Of a stretch of 64,000 nucleotides of DNA, positions 1 through 11,425 are shown piece after piece. The stretch is from Clavaria fumosa (lineage: Eukaryota; Basidiomycota; Agaricomycetes; Agaricales; Clavariaceae), in contig OX637797.1 in the NCBI GenBank assembly GCA_951802425.1, forward strand, positions 1-64,000. Reading direction: 5' to 3'. How positions within the stretch are numbered: the first letter of the stretch is position 1; the number at the start of each line of letters is the position of its first letter. The position numbers and the translations under genes are program-made. Under the pieces are notes generated by a model. It worked only from the letters and a program-made list of their open reading frames with translations. It did not search any database and was not told the DNA's origin.

Positions 1-84
1 TACCACCGCCATCCCCTCCACCTGAACTACACGCTTCCACTTGAACCACACGCTCCCACACGCCCGCCATTGTTGCTGCCAATA

Positions 85-3000
85 ATGTCTGAATCTCCAA
101 CGTGAGTGATAAGGTGCTAGTGTATCAGCATGAACAAACATACGACCGCATTACAGTTCCCCAAACGTCCGCTCACCCCAAACCCAAGCCACATCTTCCG
201 ATCACTCCCAAAAATGCGACTACTGCCCACAGATCATAAAGCCCGGACATTTGCTGTCACACATGTCCCGGTATCACAACTACAGATGTCGGCATTGTCA
301 CGTTCGCTGCAACACTCAGACGGACCTGAGCGAACACCTTATGACACACAACGGCAGTTACGAGGCATCAATCGACGACAGCGCCTCTCCCTCCAACGCC
401 TCACATCCCTTCGATTCCGACATAGAAGCCGAAACTCTCGTCTCTGTCCATCGGCCTGAGTTGGCTGGTGGATCAGAGCGACCCTCACCGTCTCATCAGC
501 AAGGACCCTCTGAAGCATCGTATCAACACCCGGAGTCAACCTCTGCTCCGTACTTTTCAGATCAACCAGCTCTTCCCAAACGAAGGCGCGAAGCAAGTAC
601 TCGAGAGCAATCACCACGTCCATCACGAAAAACCCGTCGTAACCACCCTTACGACTTCGATCCACAGCCGACCCGGAACGTTCTGTTGTCCCGCTATGAC
701 CTCCGTATAGAACCGATGCTGAGGATCATATTTTGTATCAACTGTGGCGCGGCTATACTCCCCACTGAAGTCCGCACCCATGCCATGCGCCATTTTCCAA
801 CCGTCCCTCCCGCTATCGAGTTCAAAGAGGCGATCGACCGCCATGAACTAGATGGGAAACCGCGCTTACCCAATTCTCCAATAGCCCCCATCCCCGGCCT
901 CAAACACGTCAAAGGGTTCAAGTGCCTGATAGCTGGTTGTGGCCGTCTACAGGCGTCTCAACGTACAATGCAAATTCACCACAGAGAACACCATCCTGGC
1001 GTCTCGAGTACCAAGGCCTCAGCCCCGGCAACCATGCACCAGATATACGAGTTTCGAGGACGAACAACCCTCGTAGAAACGGACGCATCACTCACACAAA
1101 CAATATCGGGTAGCACATTCGATGCATACCACACGGCAATAGTGAAGCGCAGGCAACCCCCACAACCCAGCATAGTGGAGCCACCCCTCGACGGACGACA
1201 ACTCGATGGCTTCCTATATGCAACCCGTTGGCATGTTCCTATGAAAGATTGCGATACCGATCAGCTGCGAAGCTTGGTGGCTTACCCAGAGGGAGAGGAC
1301 GACCGACACATGCCCCTCGTCGAAGCTGTTGGAGACTACATCCAACACGCATCGGAGCTACTGTCGACACTCCCTACTCTCTTTCTTCGACTAATTAATT
1401 CCCCAACTACGTAAGTCCCATTAATGACCCTGACAGTTGAACATGTCATGATACTGGTTGTACAGCAACGTCGAAAACACGCCATTCCGTAAACCGCAGA
1501 CGGAAGAGTACTTGAAGCGCGTGGCACATATTTGGGTCTGCTATCTGTGCATGGTCCTCCGATCCCGTCATGCCCCCATAGAGAAATTCCCCATCACCTT
1601 GTCTGCGGAGCAGAATACATGCGCAGAGAAACTAGAAAAAAACATTGAACGCGGCCTACACCTCTTTGATCCGCTTCACAAACTGTCATTCGCGCTTTTA
1701 TCGACTTACCCACAAGAAATCCAGGACAATGACTGGCTCTGTCCCATGCGACGATTCCTCGTCGTATACCATGTGAAAGCGAACCGAACTTTCCCTCCAG
1801 TCCACATGATGCCACCACATTTTAGTCGGATCCAATGGTTCATCCGCGCCATTGCCTGTGTAGAGGCTTCGAAGCGAAAAAGGGATCATGTAGGATCGAT
1901 TATAGAGTTAGTATCACCTTCATCGGCCGCAACAGACTAGCGACTGACCGACTGACTGACTATCTCCACAGAGTCTATCACGAATCCATAAAACCCATTC
2001 TGACAGAGGGACAACCCACCCAATTCAATGCACTCCGCGAACAATTTCATTTGATAGCGTCACTGTCATTTAAAGTAAAACACCTACCCCGATTTTGCTG
2101 GAATCAAGACTATAGCGTGGTGCAGATGGACGGTCAACCAATCTCCATGAAGAGATTGGTCGCATTCATACGCTGGATGGTCGAAGAGGGAAATTCACGC
2201 CTCTCAAAAGCACTTCAAGGACTAGATTTCCCCGAGTTTGAGGAGGTAATCGAACAATGTATGAATCTTGAGGAACCGAGAAAGTGGATTCGTGATGACT
2301 TGAGGAACACAACACCCGGTTACTCTTTCGTCATGGACCAACGCAACCCGTTTCACAAATTCTCGAATGCATTTGCTCGCCGTCTGCTGGATGATCCAGC
2401 AGTTTCTGATCGATTTTGCTTGCGACACGCACACGGCGGGGTGGATATCAAGCGCGGTACGTACCTATACTGGGACGCAAAGATCTGGACTGATGATATA
2501 CAGGCGCTCTGTATGACCTATTCGGGAATTTTGCGGAGCTGTACAACATCCTATACATGTTGGTACAATTTACGCAAGGTGGTCCTGCACGTGGCAGCGA
2601 GATGGAGTACCAGACGATCGTCAACACCGAGACGACCCCCCGCACCCTTTACGCGATATCCGGATACCTGACATTGGTCAACACGTACAACAAGACGAGA
2701 CATAACACCGGCGCAGATAAATTGATTGCCCGGTTCCCAGCACGAGAAGCGATGCGCATTATGCTCTACACACTCGTCCTAATCCGACCAGTTGAACAGA
2801 TGCTGGCCCCAGAAATTTACGACGAAGAAGGTATCCGAAATTATCAACGCTATCTCTGGGTCCGGTCCGGAAGGACGATGAATACAAGTAGTTTCTCGCG
2901 GATCATGACGGCGATGACAGAAGAACATCTCTACATCTCGCTTAAGGTATCCGACTGGAGGCAACTGGCGAGAACGATATTTTGTCATCTCCTCGACATC

Positions 3001-5712
3001 GACCTCAATGACGACTCGGCGCTTGACGAGGATGATGAAGAGGACAATCCCCTTCTGCAACAATTTGGACATTCTGAGCGAACAGGGCGATATGCCTACG
3101 GCATCGAATATAACCATCTTCGCGATGACTTTCATGATGATGCTTTTGCCAGATGGCTTAAGGGGTCGATACAACTCCATCGGTTCCAGAAACTGGCCAT
3201 CCCATCCGAGGGAAATAATCCTGGCGTTGAAAAAGGAGATGACACACAGTATGGCGTATCGCGACTAACCGAGAAAATCCAGAGTCTCCTAGACACAACG
3301 ATACGGCGACATGAGATGCAAGGGATAATAGAGAAAGAGTTGAGACACACATGGGAGACGTCGGTGATGCCATTGATTACAGATGTCCTTGAAAGGACGG
3401 TGCAATCAATTCCCAGGGCCGCAATTTCGGTCAATAACGCGTGGCAAATAACTCCCCCCCAAGTCGCAGTACATCCCGGACGTCGTCGGATACTGGAGCT
3501 GCTCTTCAATGATTCGACGGTCAACTTCAAATCTCCACAACAAGCAGAACTCGTGGAACTTGTTTGCCGTGGAGAGACTCACGTCATCGGTATCATCGGT
3601 ACAGGAGGCGGGAAGAGTCTGGCTTTCTTCGGTCCAGCCAAAGCGGAAAGGGACGGTGTATCCGTTGTGATCACACCCCTACGCGCACTACATGAGCAAC
3701 ACATGAAGACCGCGGCGCTTTACAATATCCCACATTGCGAATATGGGAATAAATCGTTCAATGCTGAGCGGACGCGTCTCCTATTTGCACCGGTACACAA
3801 GACGAATGACGGGCACTTCATCAACCTGCTCAAGAGTATGCACGATATTGGCATGCTGAGGCGTATCGTCATCGATGAGGCACACCACTTACTCATATCC
3901 CATGAGTTCCGGCCATGTTTTGAAACCCTCGTCGCCTTGTCCCAATTTTCGGTGCCTCTCATATTCCTATCAGCAACTCTTCCTCAGTTTTCGGTGACTG
4001 CGATCATCGAGAAAATGAGACTCGACCCGCGCACTGTACAGGTAGTGCGCGCTCCAACATATCGTCCGGAGATCTCCTACCGCGCCGTGAAGGTCATGAA
4101 AGACGAAATATACGACCGAGCTGTGCAAATCATGACGGCAGTGGCCCGGTCGTTCCGGATACAAGATCGTGGCATCGCCTTTTGTAAGACGACACATATC
4201 GCAAATACGATGGTGCAACACACTGGCTATCCCATGTACATCGGACCAATGGACGCGGACGAGAAACCGATCGTGTCAGGGGATTGGTGTCAGGGAAAAC
4301 ATCAGTGGCTGATTGCAACATCTGCGTTTGGAGAGGGTATCGACTACCAACATGTTCGGTTCATCCTCAACATCGAGGCGCCATACGGGTTACTGGAATA
4401 CGATCAAATGACAGGAAGGGCGGGACGCGATGGAGAGCCGGCGAAGGCTCTCCTCTTATACTCAGAAATCCCCTCGGGAGATGACGACGATGTCACACAA
4501 ACGGACCATAAAGGCCGTGGGGCCATGCGTCGTTACCTCATAGAAAGAGGTCAATGCCGACGCACGGAAATTGGTCGCCACTCCGACGGACAGGCTTACA
4601 GCTGCACCGCAATACCGATGGGACAACTATGCGATTCTTGTATCAATGTTGCGGTAAGTTCATTCAATATTACGAGAACAACCGCCCAACTGATTTCTAA
4701 AATGCCAGGATGAACCGATGGTACGTCGGCCGCGACTACGTCAACCGCAACCGCCGACGACACCTCTCACCGAAACTTCCCTGCCGGTCGTGCTAACCCC
4801 ACCGTCGACGTCCCCCCTCGTAACACCAACACACACACGTGCATTGCGAGCCCCTGTTTCACCGACAGAGGACCGTTCATCACGACGTCCATCACTTCCC
4901 CATGAGGAGCGGGACATCGAACGGGGGATCGAAAGGGACAACGAGGAGCCGCAACATCGTCGTCGCCCACCCACAATCCCGCCTCGCCCCGCTATGACGC
5001 CACCCCATCCACCCTTGCGTACCGCCCGCCATCTCACACTCCCTCACGTCCCACATACCCACCCACGACCCACTCTTGCTACACGTCATAACCCCAGAGA
5101 CAGTAAGTCACTCATCCGACTGTTCAGGTTTCTAAGCTGATTGAAACTTCCACATGGCCAGACCACCCTACTAACAACACCGTCTCTGAAACAATCCGAT
5201 ACGAGTTCAGAAACAAACAAACGAAATTGGATCTTCTATCTCAACTCCTTCAAACCCACGGCAGACTCTGCGCTTCGTGCTGGTTCCACGGTGTAAGCGA
5301 CCCAAGCAGCCACAATACCCCTTTCCGCTGTCCCCGCTTTCAACCCCTACACGAGCAGTACCAGGCGTTCCGTAAACTACTCAGGTTCCCAGGGAATCAA
5401 CTGTGTTTCATTTGCCTAGTTCCCCAAAGTCACCCATTCGACCACCCCAAACCGGTTGCTGGGAAAATGCCAGACCCAAACGACTGTGAATTTGGGGACT
5501 GGCTGAAACCCCTGGCGTACCTGATATGCACAACTCCATCGATTCAACGCGCCGTATTTGATCAGCTAGAGATTCCAGAACACAGCAGAGGCACGGATGA
5601 CATTGCGAGGTACCTCTCAAGCAGAACGCAAAATCCTGCCGCACTCGTTAATGTACACGAACTCATTCTAGTCTATTGGGAGATGCGGAAGAACAAACAA
5701 CTAGAATTCTAG
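85..5712 (+). CDS. OrsD-like zinc finger / tyrosine recombinase-like / RecQ helicase fusion protein
   Basis: Model of seven exons (85-101, 157-1410, 1466-1906, 1972-2456, 2504-4653, 4709-5102, 5162-5712), 1763 aa; all six introns are 47-65 bp and keep frame. The ATG at 85 gives MSESPT and joins in frame to the first finger. C2H2-like fingers lie near residues 26-47, 50-68, 198-217 and 261-280, spaced as in OrsD (PF12013, formerly DUF3505). Residues about 735-940 hold R762 (in ARGSE), K796, R885, H922 (in GHS) and Y931, the order seen in tyrosine recombinases, with Tyr exactly nine after His. The helicase follows: Walker A GTGGGKS near 1096, DEAH near 1190, SAT (motif III), and QMTGRAGRDG near 1367. 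The tail after a Pro/Arg-rich linker has C-x2-C and His residues that could bind zinc. Helicase call is firm; the recombinase call is inference. Alternatives: a telomere-linked-type helicase with no recombinase activity. Confidence 0.88.
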
Positions 5713-6418
5713 CAATAACTTATTTTGGGGCATTGCCCTATGCTTGTACGTATATGTCAAGGAGTACATAGAGGGAGCGGTGCCTGGTCGGTCGAAAGAT
5801 ACCTACAATGCGCAAATCTAATTTCACCTGTGCCCCTTACTCGATGTGTTGTTGTGCTTTTTCTCGTGTCGTCCGTGACGTGTTCAAAGTGTAACCTGTG
5901 CTTTGGTTGTTGTCGGTGTGGGTGTGGGCGTCGATGCCGCTGTCGGTATCGGTGTTAGGGGTTGGTGTCAATTGCAGTGATATGCGCGGTGGGAGTTCCG
6001 CTTGTGTCGTGGACGTTGTGAGCGACACGTTCATTGGGATCATTTACAGTTTCGGTACCTCATTGTCGTTTCCAGAGCCCGGATACGAGGGTTTGCGATC
6101 ATGATCGCGGCTGTGATCATGGTCGCAGTTATGGCATGTTCGCGGTTGGTCGCGGTTGCGGTCATGGTCAAAGTCGCGGTTTATCACAACTGTCTCCGCC
6201 TTTCTCACTGCGAGCGGTTTAATGAGGAGTTTGTGGAGGTACTTCCTGCATTCACGGTGACCGTCGTTGAGCCGTTGAGTCGCTGGCATTACCAGCGTTA
6301 CCAGCGTTACCAGCGTTACTAGCGTTACTAGCGTTACTGACGTCACAGCGGAACGGATTATATAATCTAGTTGAATTTCCCATGCCCGGCTTCTCTCCTC
6401 ATTCATCCATCTCTCCTC
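5713..6418. other. Intergenic region upstream of the 6419 gene
   Basis: No convincing gene. It holds runs of GTCGCGGT/GGTCATGG-like repeats (6090-6180) and ends in the AGCGTTAC promoter module described separately. Confidence 0.6.
6289..6366 (+). promoter_or_regulatory. AGCGTTAC repeat plus GACGTCA promoter module
   Basis: Five tandem copies of (C/T)AGCGTTAC (6292-6339) are followed at once by the palindrome TGACGTCA and by GGATTATATAATC. The paralogous gene at 29227 has a matching block at 29095-29165 (GCGTTAC, TGACGTCACAG, GGATTGTGTAATC, GTTGAACTTCC), so this is likely a conserved promoter. GACGTCA is a CRE/bZIP-type core; binding here is inference. Confidence 0.55.
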
Positions 6419-7749
6419 ATGATGGAACTTGCTTTTCCCAACCCATTCAAACTGCTTTTACTTTCAGCCATGGAAAATGGCGTCAGGATCGAAACGCGGT
6501 TTCAGGAAATCGCAAGTAGGCAAGACGAGGAGGCGGCATACCAAACGACGAAAAACGAGATATGGAGAGAGGGAAAAGAATGGCAGGAACAAACGAAAGA
6601 ACTCATGGTAAGTGACAAAAGTTCGCTATCAGTCAAACAGTAAATATGCGTTTAACAGAGCAAGTCGAGCATGGTCTGCGAAACAGCAAAGTCGGTGGGA
6701 TGCAAACCCGACACAGAAAAGGTGACTTCGAATTTGATGGTGGTGATGGATGGGATAATGTCGGGCATGGATAGAGTGAGGGAGATGGCTTCGGTGTGGG
6801 AGGAACGTCAGGAACGTGAAAAAGTGGCGCGGGCAGCGGAAGAAAGGGCGAGGAAGGAGAAAGAGGCTAGGGAGGCGGAAGAAAAGGCTAAGGAGGCGGA
6901 AGAAAGGGTGAGGAAGGAGAGAGAGGCGAGGGAGGCGCTTCGCGAAATGCAAGATGAAGCGGAGGCGGAAAAGCTTGCACAAATGAGATCAGAGGGGGGG
7001 AGCGCGACCGAAGTGAGGAACGCTTCCGAGGATGAACAGTTGCCAGGGGCACGGGTGAAGGTGCGTCATCGACGTTATCTTGGTGCGAAAGACCTGATTT
7101 TTTTTTTGTACAACAGAGGTGTTCCCGATGTGCGGCCAGAAACGAGGTCTGTGTGGCTCGTCGAGACAACCGCGCCTGCGATCGGTGCAAGGCGAATCGA
7201 CAGTCCTGTAACCTGTCGAGTGGTCCCCGGGCCACAAAATACAGGGCCGTCGCGAAATCGGGTCACAAGGTGGTAATTCTGTCATATGCCAACCGTGCGT
7301 CAGGCTCTCGGCAAAAGCGATCAAGATTCGCGCCCAACGACGACGACGCAGGAAACGACGATGCTTCGGGCTCAGTAACGAATGCGGTTCTCGGAAAGCG
7401 ATCAAGATTGGCGCCCGATGAGGACGACGACGAGAACAGCATGGACAACAACGACGACGACAACGACGACAACAATGATAAGGACGGGGACATGACCGAC
7501 CTGGGTGTCGCCATCCGTGCAACCGCGGCGGCGATTCGCAAAATGAAACAGGTGGAAGATGCCGTTGAAGCGGAAGAAGAGAAACGGATGAAAGCGATGG
7601 AGGAAGTAATGCGTCGGGAAAAGGATAGGATCAAGGCGTGGAAGGAAAGGGGAAACGCCCTCGCTGCGGCAGACGAGGCATTCCGAAGAATCGCAAATGC
7701 ATGGGATAACCATGCACGAGAAACGCGACACACTTCCGGCCATCAATGA
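6419..7749 (+). CDS. Family A coiled-coil protein with Zn2Cys6-spaced cysteine cluster (copy A1)
   Basis: Three exons (6419-6607, 6659-7060, 7117-7749), 407 aa. The start is the first of two adjacent ATGs, aligned with the start of its paralogue at 29227. Exon 2 encodes a long charged helix rich in AEE/AREA/KEK, a predicted coiled coil. Exon 3 opens with CSRCAARNEVC...CDRCKANRQSC, giving C-x2-C-x6-C-x8-C-x2-C-x6-C, the spacing of Gal4-type Zn2Cys6 DNA-binding clusters. Next come an Asp-rich stretch (DDDD/NNDDD) and a C-terminal helical region (IRATAAAIRKM...AMEEV...ALAAADEAFRRIANAWD) also found in family C proteins. Both introns sit at the same places as in A2. Function unknown; a nuclear DNA-binding role is inferred only from the cysteine spacing, since the cluster is internal and lacks the usual basic linker. 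Confidence 0.82.
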
Positions 7750-8130
7750 AGCAAAAACTTCGTGTAAAGTCACTTTTCTGCCGTCCTCTCATCCCCTGTC
7801 TCATCACCCACTCTCTCCGCAGAGGCAGCGTAGGCACAGGCTCCACTTTCAACTGCGGGCGGGCTCACCACCCGCTCTCCCTCACGGTCCTTTACTGTAC
7901 CCCGTCTGAATTTTTAAATAGGCAGGGGTGTTATGAAGTAATAATATGATTGATAGCAATGTCTGTGGTAGCAGATAAGGATACCAACGAAGATGATGGA
8001 TTTTTTATATATCTGGGACCAGTCAGATCTCAAATAATGATAAGACCCGGCTAATTATCAGTCCCATTGTAAAGTCAAATGCGTCTGGATCGCTATACGT
8101 ACGTGCAGAGAGTATAACTATTTAGGAAAA
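7750..8130. other. Intergenic
   Basis: No gene seen. The first part is presumably the 3' UTR of the gene ending at 7749. The rest is AT-richer with no clear motif. Confidence 0.5.
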
Positions 8131-8402
8131 GTATGGTGACTGGGAAGGTAAGTAAACGTTTTGTTTTATCGCGTCACAAACTGATTTCTCTCTTTTCTCC
8201 CGCCCCCTATCGAGATCGACGGCGAACAACACTACGAAGTCGCCGAAAAACTAGATTCTCAAAGGAGGGGTAGGAAAGTGCTTTACCTCGTACGTTGGGA
8301 AGGTTACGGACCCGAGAACGACACCTAGGAACCCATCGAATCACTTTCCGGATCGAAGGAACTCCTCGAAGACTTCCACGCGGCATACCCGGATAAACCC
8401 GC
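8131..8402 (+). pseudogene. Chromodomain remnant with nonsense mutation
   Basis: An ATG at about 8131 starts MVTGK, then a likely intron (donor GTAAGT), then a reading frame [51 protein letters not shown]. This is a chromodomain of the kind found at the end of gypsy integrases and in fungal chromo proteins. The expected Trp in NDTWEP is a TAG stop at 8326-8328 (one G-to-A change). No integrase lies upstream, so it is either a retroelement scrap or a decayed small chromo gene. Confidence 0.65.
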
Positions 8403-8520
8403 GCGACTCGCGCAACCCAATAATTTTCCTCGCCTCCCTCTGTGTTTCTTCACTTTCTCACTTCGGAATTCACAGCAATATATATACGCAATAAAAATGC
8501 GACAAGAAACAATCCATCTA

Positions 8521-10617
8521 CTAGTCGCGAGCCCTTTGCTTCCCCTTTCGCGACCCTTCTGCCCCTTCCCCACCTTCCACACTCGCGACTTTACCTTCCT
8601 CTCCCCCCTTCTCCTCCTCTCCACCCTCGGGACCCTTCAACTCCACACCCCACTGGTCCACCCTCGGAAGATCTAGCAACTCCCTCCGCACGCGACGCTG
8701 CTCCTGCTCCGCCCACTTCTCTACCCACGACGGGAGCTCTTGCGGCGACTTCAGCAAGAGGTCCTCATACGCGAAGAAAACCGTTTCGAGCCCTCGCCGC
8801 CCGCGAAAACGGGCCTCGCGGAGCTCGCCGATGTTCGTCGTGCATCGACTACGCAATTCTAGAAATAAACCGTCAGCTCATCGTCAAGAATATGAAACTC
8901 GCGACTACTTACCTTGCTCCTGCTCCCTCGACGCCGACAACTCCTTTTCCATCTTCACAATAGTCGCGAACAAATCTATAATACATGGATTAGTTTGCTT
9001 TTTTACTCGCGACTACGAGACTTACTTCGTTCCGACTCCTCAGCTTCCTCCAGTCTACGCCGGACCTCCTCCAGTTCGGTCTTTTGATCTGGACAAACAC
9101 GAGGATCAGTTAAAACGTCGCGAAACGAAAACAAACACTTACCGGACCATTCCTTCTTCATCGTCACGATCACCTCCTTTACCTCCTCGAATCCTTCGCG
9201 AGTCTTCCCCGCCGTCGCCAACCACTCTATGGGCAAAATTAGCTCATTTCACACTCGCGAAAGTTAAACTTACCCTCCTTCTCCTTCTTCAGCTCCTTCA
9301 CCTCGCGGCGTGTCTCCCTCAACCTGACTTCCTGGTCTGGATGACAAGGAAATCAGTTCGCGACGTTATAAGAGGAATCAATTACTTACCTTCCCACTCC
9401 CTATGGAGAGCCTCGAACTCTCTCTCCGCTCCCTCAGCCCGTGCCATCAACTCCGCGACTTTCGCGTCCATAATTTTGGACGCAGGCACCTTCGCTGATT
9501 CCCTTCGCGTCTCCTCCGCCTCTTTGCCTTTCGCTACAGACTCGCGAGTTCAGTAAAAGCTGCAAATTGGTAGAAAAGCTTTGAAATTCACCCTTCGCGC
9601 TTCTCCACGCCTCCTCCAACTCGCGCCTCACTGACGCTAACTCCTCCTCTAACTCTACCTCCCTGTCCGACTTTGGCACCCACACTATCTTCCTCGAGGG
9701 TTCCAAGGCTTGTTTCCGGAGCGTCGCGAGTTCCCGCTCCAAGTCACTTCGCGGGACCAAACTCCCCGCAACCTTCTCCTGTTCCTCCACCAACTCCCTC
9801 GACGATGCCGGTTTCGCAACTCGCCTTTTGGACGTTGATGGACCCGGAGTTGGCGACCGCGACCGGACCCTGGTTCGTTTCATGCGATTCGGCCGAGTAG
9901 GAGTCCCCGGAACGGGCAGGGTAGCGTACCCTGCCCCCACTCGACTTGCAATCTTCGGGGTCGCCATCCCAACCGTTTCCGATCCCTCCACGCGCTTCAG
10001 CGCCTCGTCGATTTTCGCGTCGTCCCAACCGTATTCATTCTTGACGCGCCATCGTCGATATTCCTTGACCCACGAGCACTTCCCGTGGTCCTCCGCGCAC
10101 TGACGACATTTGCCGGCAGCGCTGCGCTCGCACTGCCGGCCCTTTGCGACGCAATTGTCGCAATCCTGTAATACAACGTTTAGAAGAACAAATGGAGACG
10201 AGAAATTTTGCTACGCACCTCCCGCTCCATCCCGTTCCAATCCTTGTTTTCTTTAGCTGACCCTATTTTCTTCCAAGCTTTCAGGAAGTCCGCGGGCGAC
10301 GGGTCAGCCTCGCCCGCGACGTTGTCCTCTGGTTCGCTGAGACCCGCGACCCTGCCCCTCGTATTGCTTGGGCCCGCGACGTCGTCCCTCGCCTTGTTGG
10401 AACCCGCGACCTTACTCTTCTTCTTTTCGCGCTTCGCGACTTCGTCTCGGAGAAGCGCACATCGCGCCTGTTCAGCCTTTTGACGGGCCAGTGCGTCTTC
10501 CAGGATCCCCAGGTTGATGCCGGGTTCCGTTTCGTCGAAAATGCGCTTTTCACGCGAGAATTCGGTTTCGTCGTTGTCGGCTTCGAGCTCGTGTTGCCTG
10601 ATGAAAGCGGAGACCAT
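8521..10617 (-). CDS. Family B coiled-coil protein with Zn2Cys6-spaced cysteine cluster (copy B1)
   Basis: Eight exons read on the minus strand (10617-10219, 10165-9592, 9533-9390, 9336-9274, 9226-9143, 9088-9026, 8975-8913, 8858-8521), 575 aa. Starts MVSAFIRQHELEAD. Exon 2 begins CDNCVAKGRQC...CRQCAEDHGKC, spacing C-x2-C-x6-C-x7-C-x2-C-x6-C as in Zn2Cys6 clusters, then a basic SPTPGPSTSKRR segment and a long coiled coil. Four of the coiled-coil exons are exactly 63, 84, 63 and 63 nt. The C-terminal domain (RGRRGLETVFFAYEDLL...LPRVDQWG...) and the end KGKQRARD match its paralogue B2 (23497-25243). Function unknown; a DNA-binding structural or regulatory role is inferred. Confidence 0.82.
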
Positions 10618-11425
10618 GGTGGTTGGACTTGGAGAAAATTATCGGGTGTTGTGGCCTGATCAACAAACATCGCGCTGACTAATCGTCACGTGATCTCCAC
10701 TCTCGGACGCTGCGTTGATGAAAGCGACGATAGCGAGACGGTGCGGAAAGCGAAGATGACATAAGATAGTGGAAGGGAGCATATCCGTAGGATGGCGAAG
10801 GCAACGAGAGCAGGAGAAGCGAGAGCGAGGCTGATAGCGAAAGCGACATCACCACGGCAATGAATAAAGCGAGGATGGGCGGACGATACCGATTTGCAAT
10901 AGCGAGTAATAATACCGTAGCACATGACCGATATCCGGCACATGACCGATATCCGGATAACCACGATGGCGTGCACTAGGGGTGCACAAAACCGGTATAT
11001 CGATATGCACAATGGAGTTGTAATACCGATAGGCGGAATGGCTGGCGACACCGTTATGCAACACGGCAGGTAACACCGAGGTGGTAGTAGCGATGCTCAC
11101 CTGACCGTTCGACCGGTGCTGATGGTCACTTTCTCCTGTATCTCGCTTGTCTTCCATCACCCATCCCTCTTTGCCCGTAATAGTGAAATGCCCGATGGCG
11201 AGAAAGAGCGACATGTACAATGCATACAAGCGGTCATGCGGAGCCGACGGTCACGCTCGCCTTTTTCACACTTGGCGTTCCTTGGTCTGTTGACACTGGG
11301 TTATGTCCACATTCTCCACTATCAGCGCATCTCCACCCTTCAGATGTATTGGATAATAAAAAAAAAGAATGTACATACAAACGGGAGACACAAGGATTGT
11401 TACAACTACGTGAAGAAAAACACCC
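10618..11425. other. Intergenic region with short repeats
   Basis: No gene seen. Contains ACGTGATC 70 bp upstream of the B1 start, a direct repeat of CACATGACCGATATCCGG (10922-10959), several TATCGATAT/CCGATATC near-palindromes, and a CACTGGG/ATGTCC hairpin-like copy at 11288-11315. Confidence 0.5.

Noticed and set aside
339..4321. Many antisense open frames under the helicase gene
   Set aside because: They overlap a well-supported multi-exon gene in the other strand and show no motifs.
4741..5089. Minus-strand Gly/Arg-rich frames
   Set aside because: Shadow of the Pro/Arg-rich linker exon 4709-5102.
85..5712. Starship captain (DUF3435) or Crypton
   Set aside because: The recombinase-like segment lies between OrsD-type fingers and a RecQ helicase, not the usual captain layout. 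The link is kept only as an analogy.
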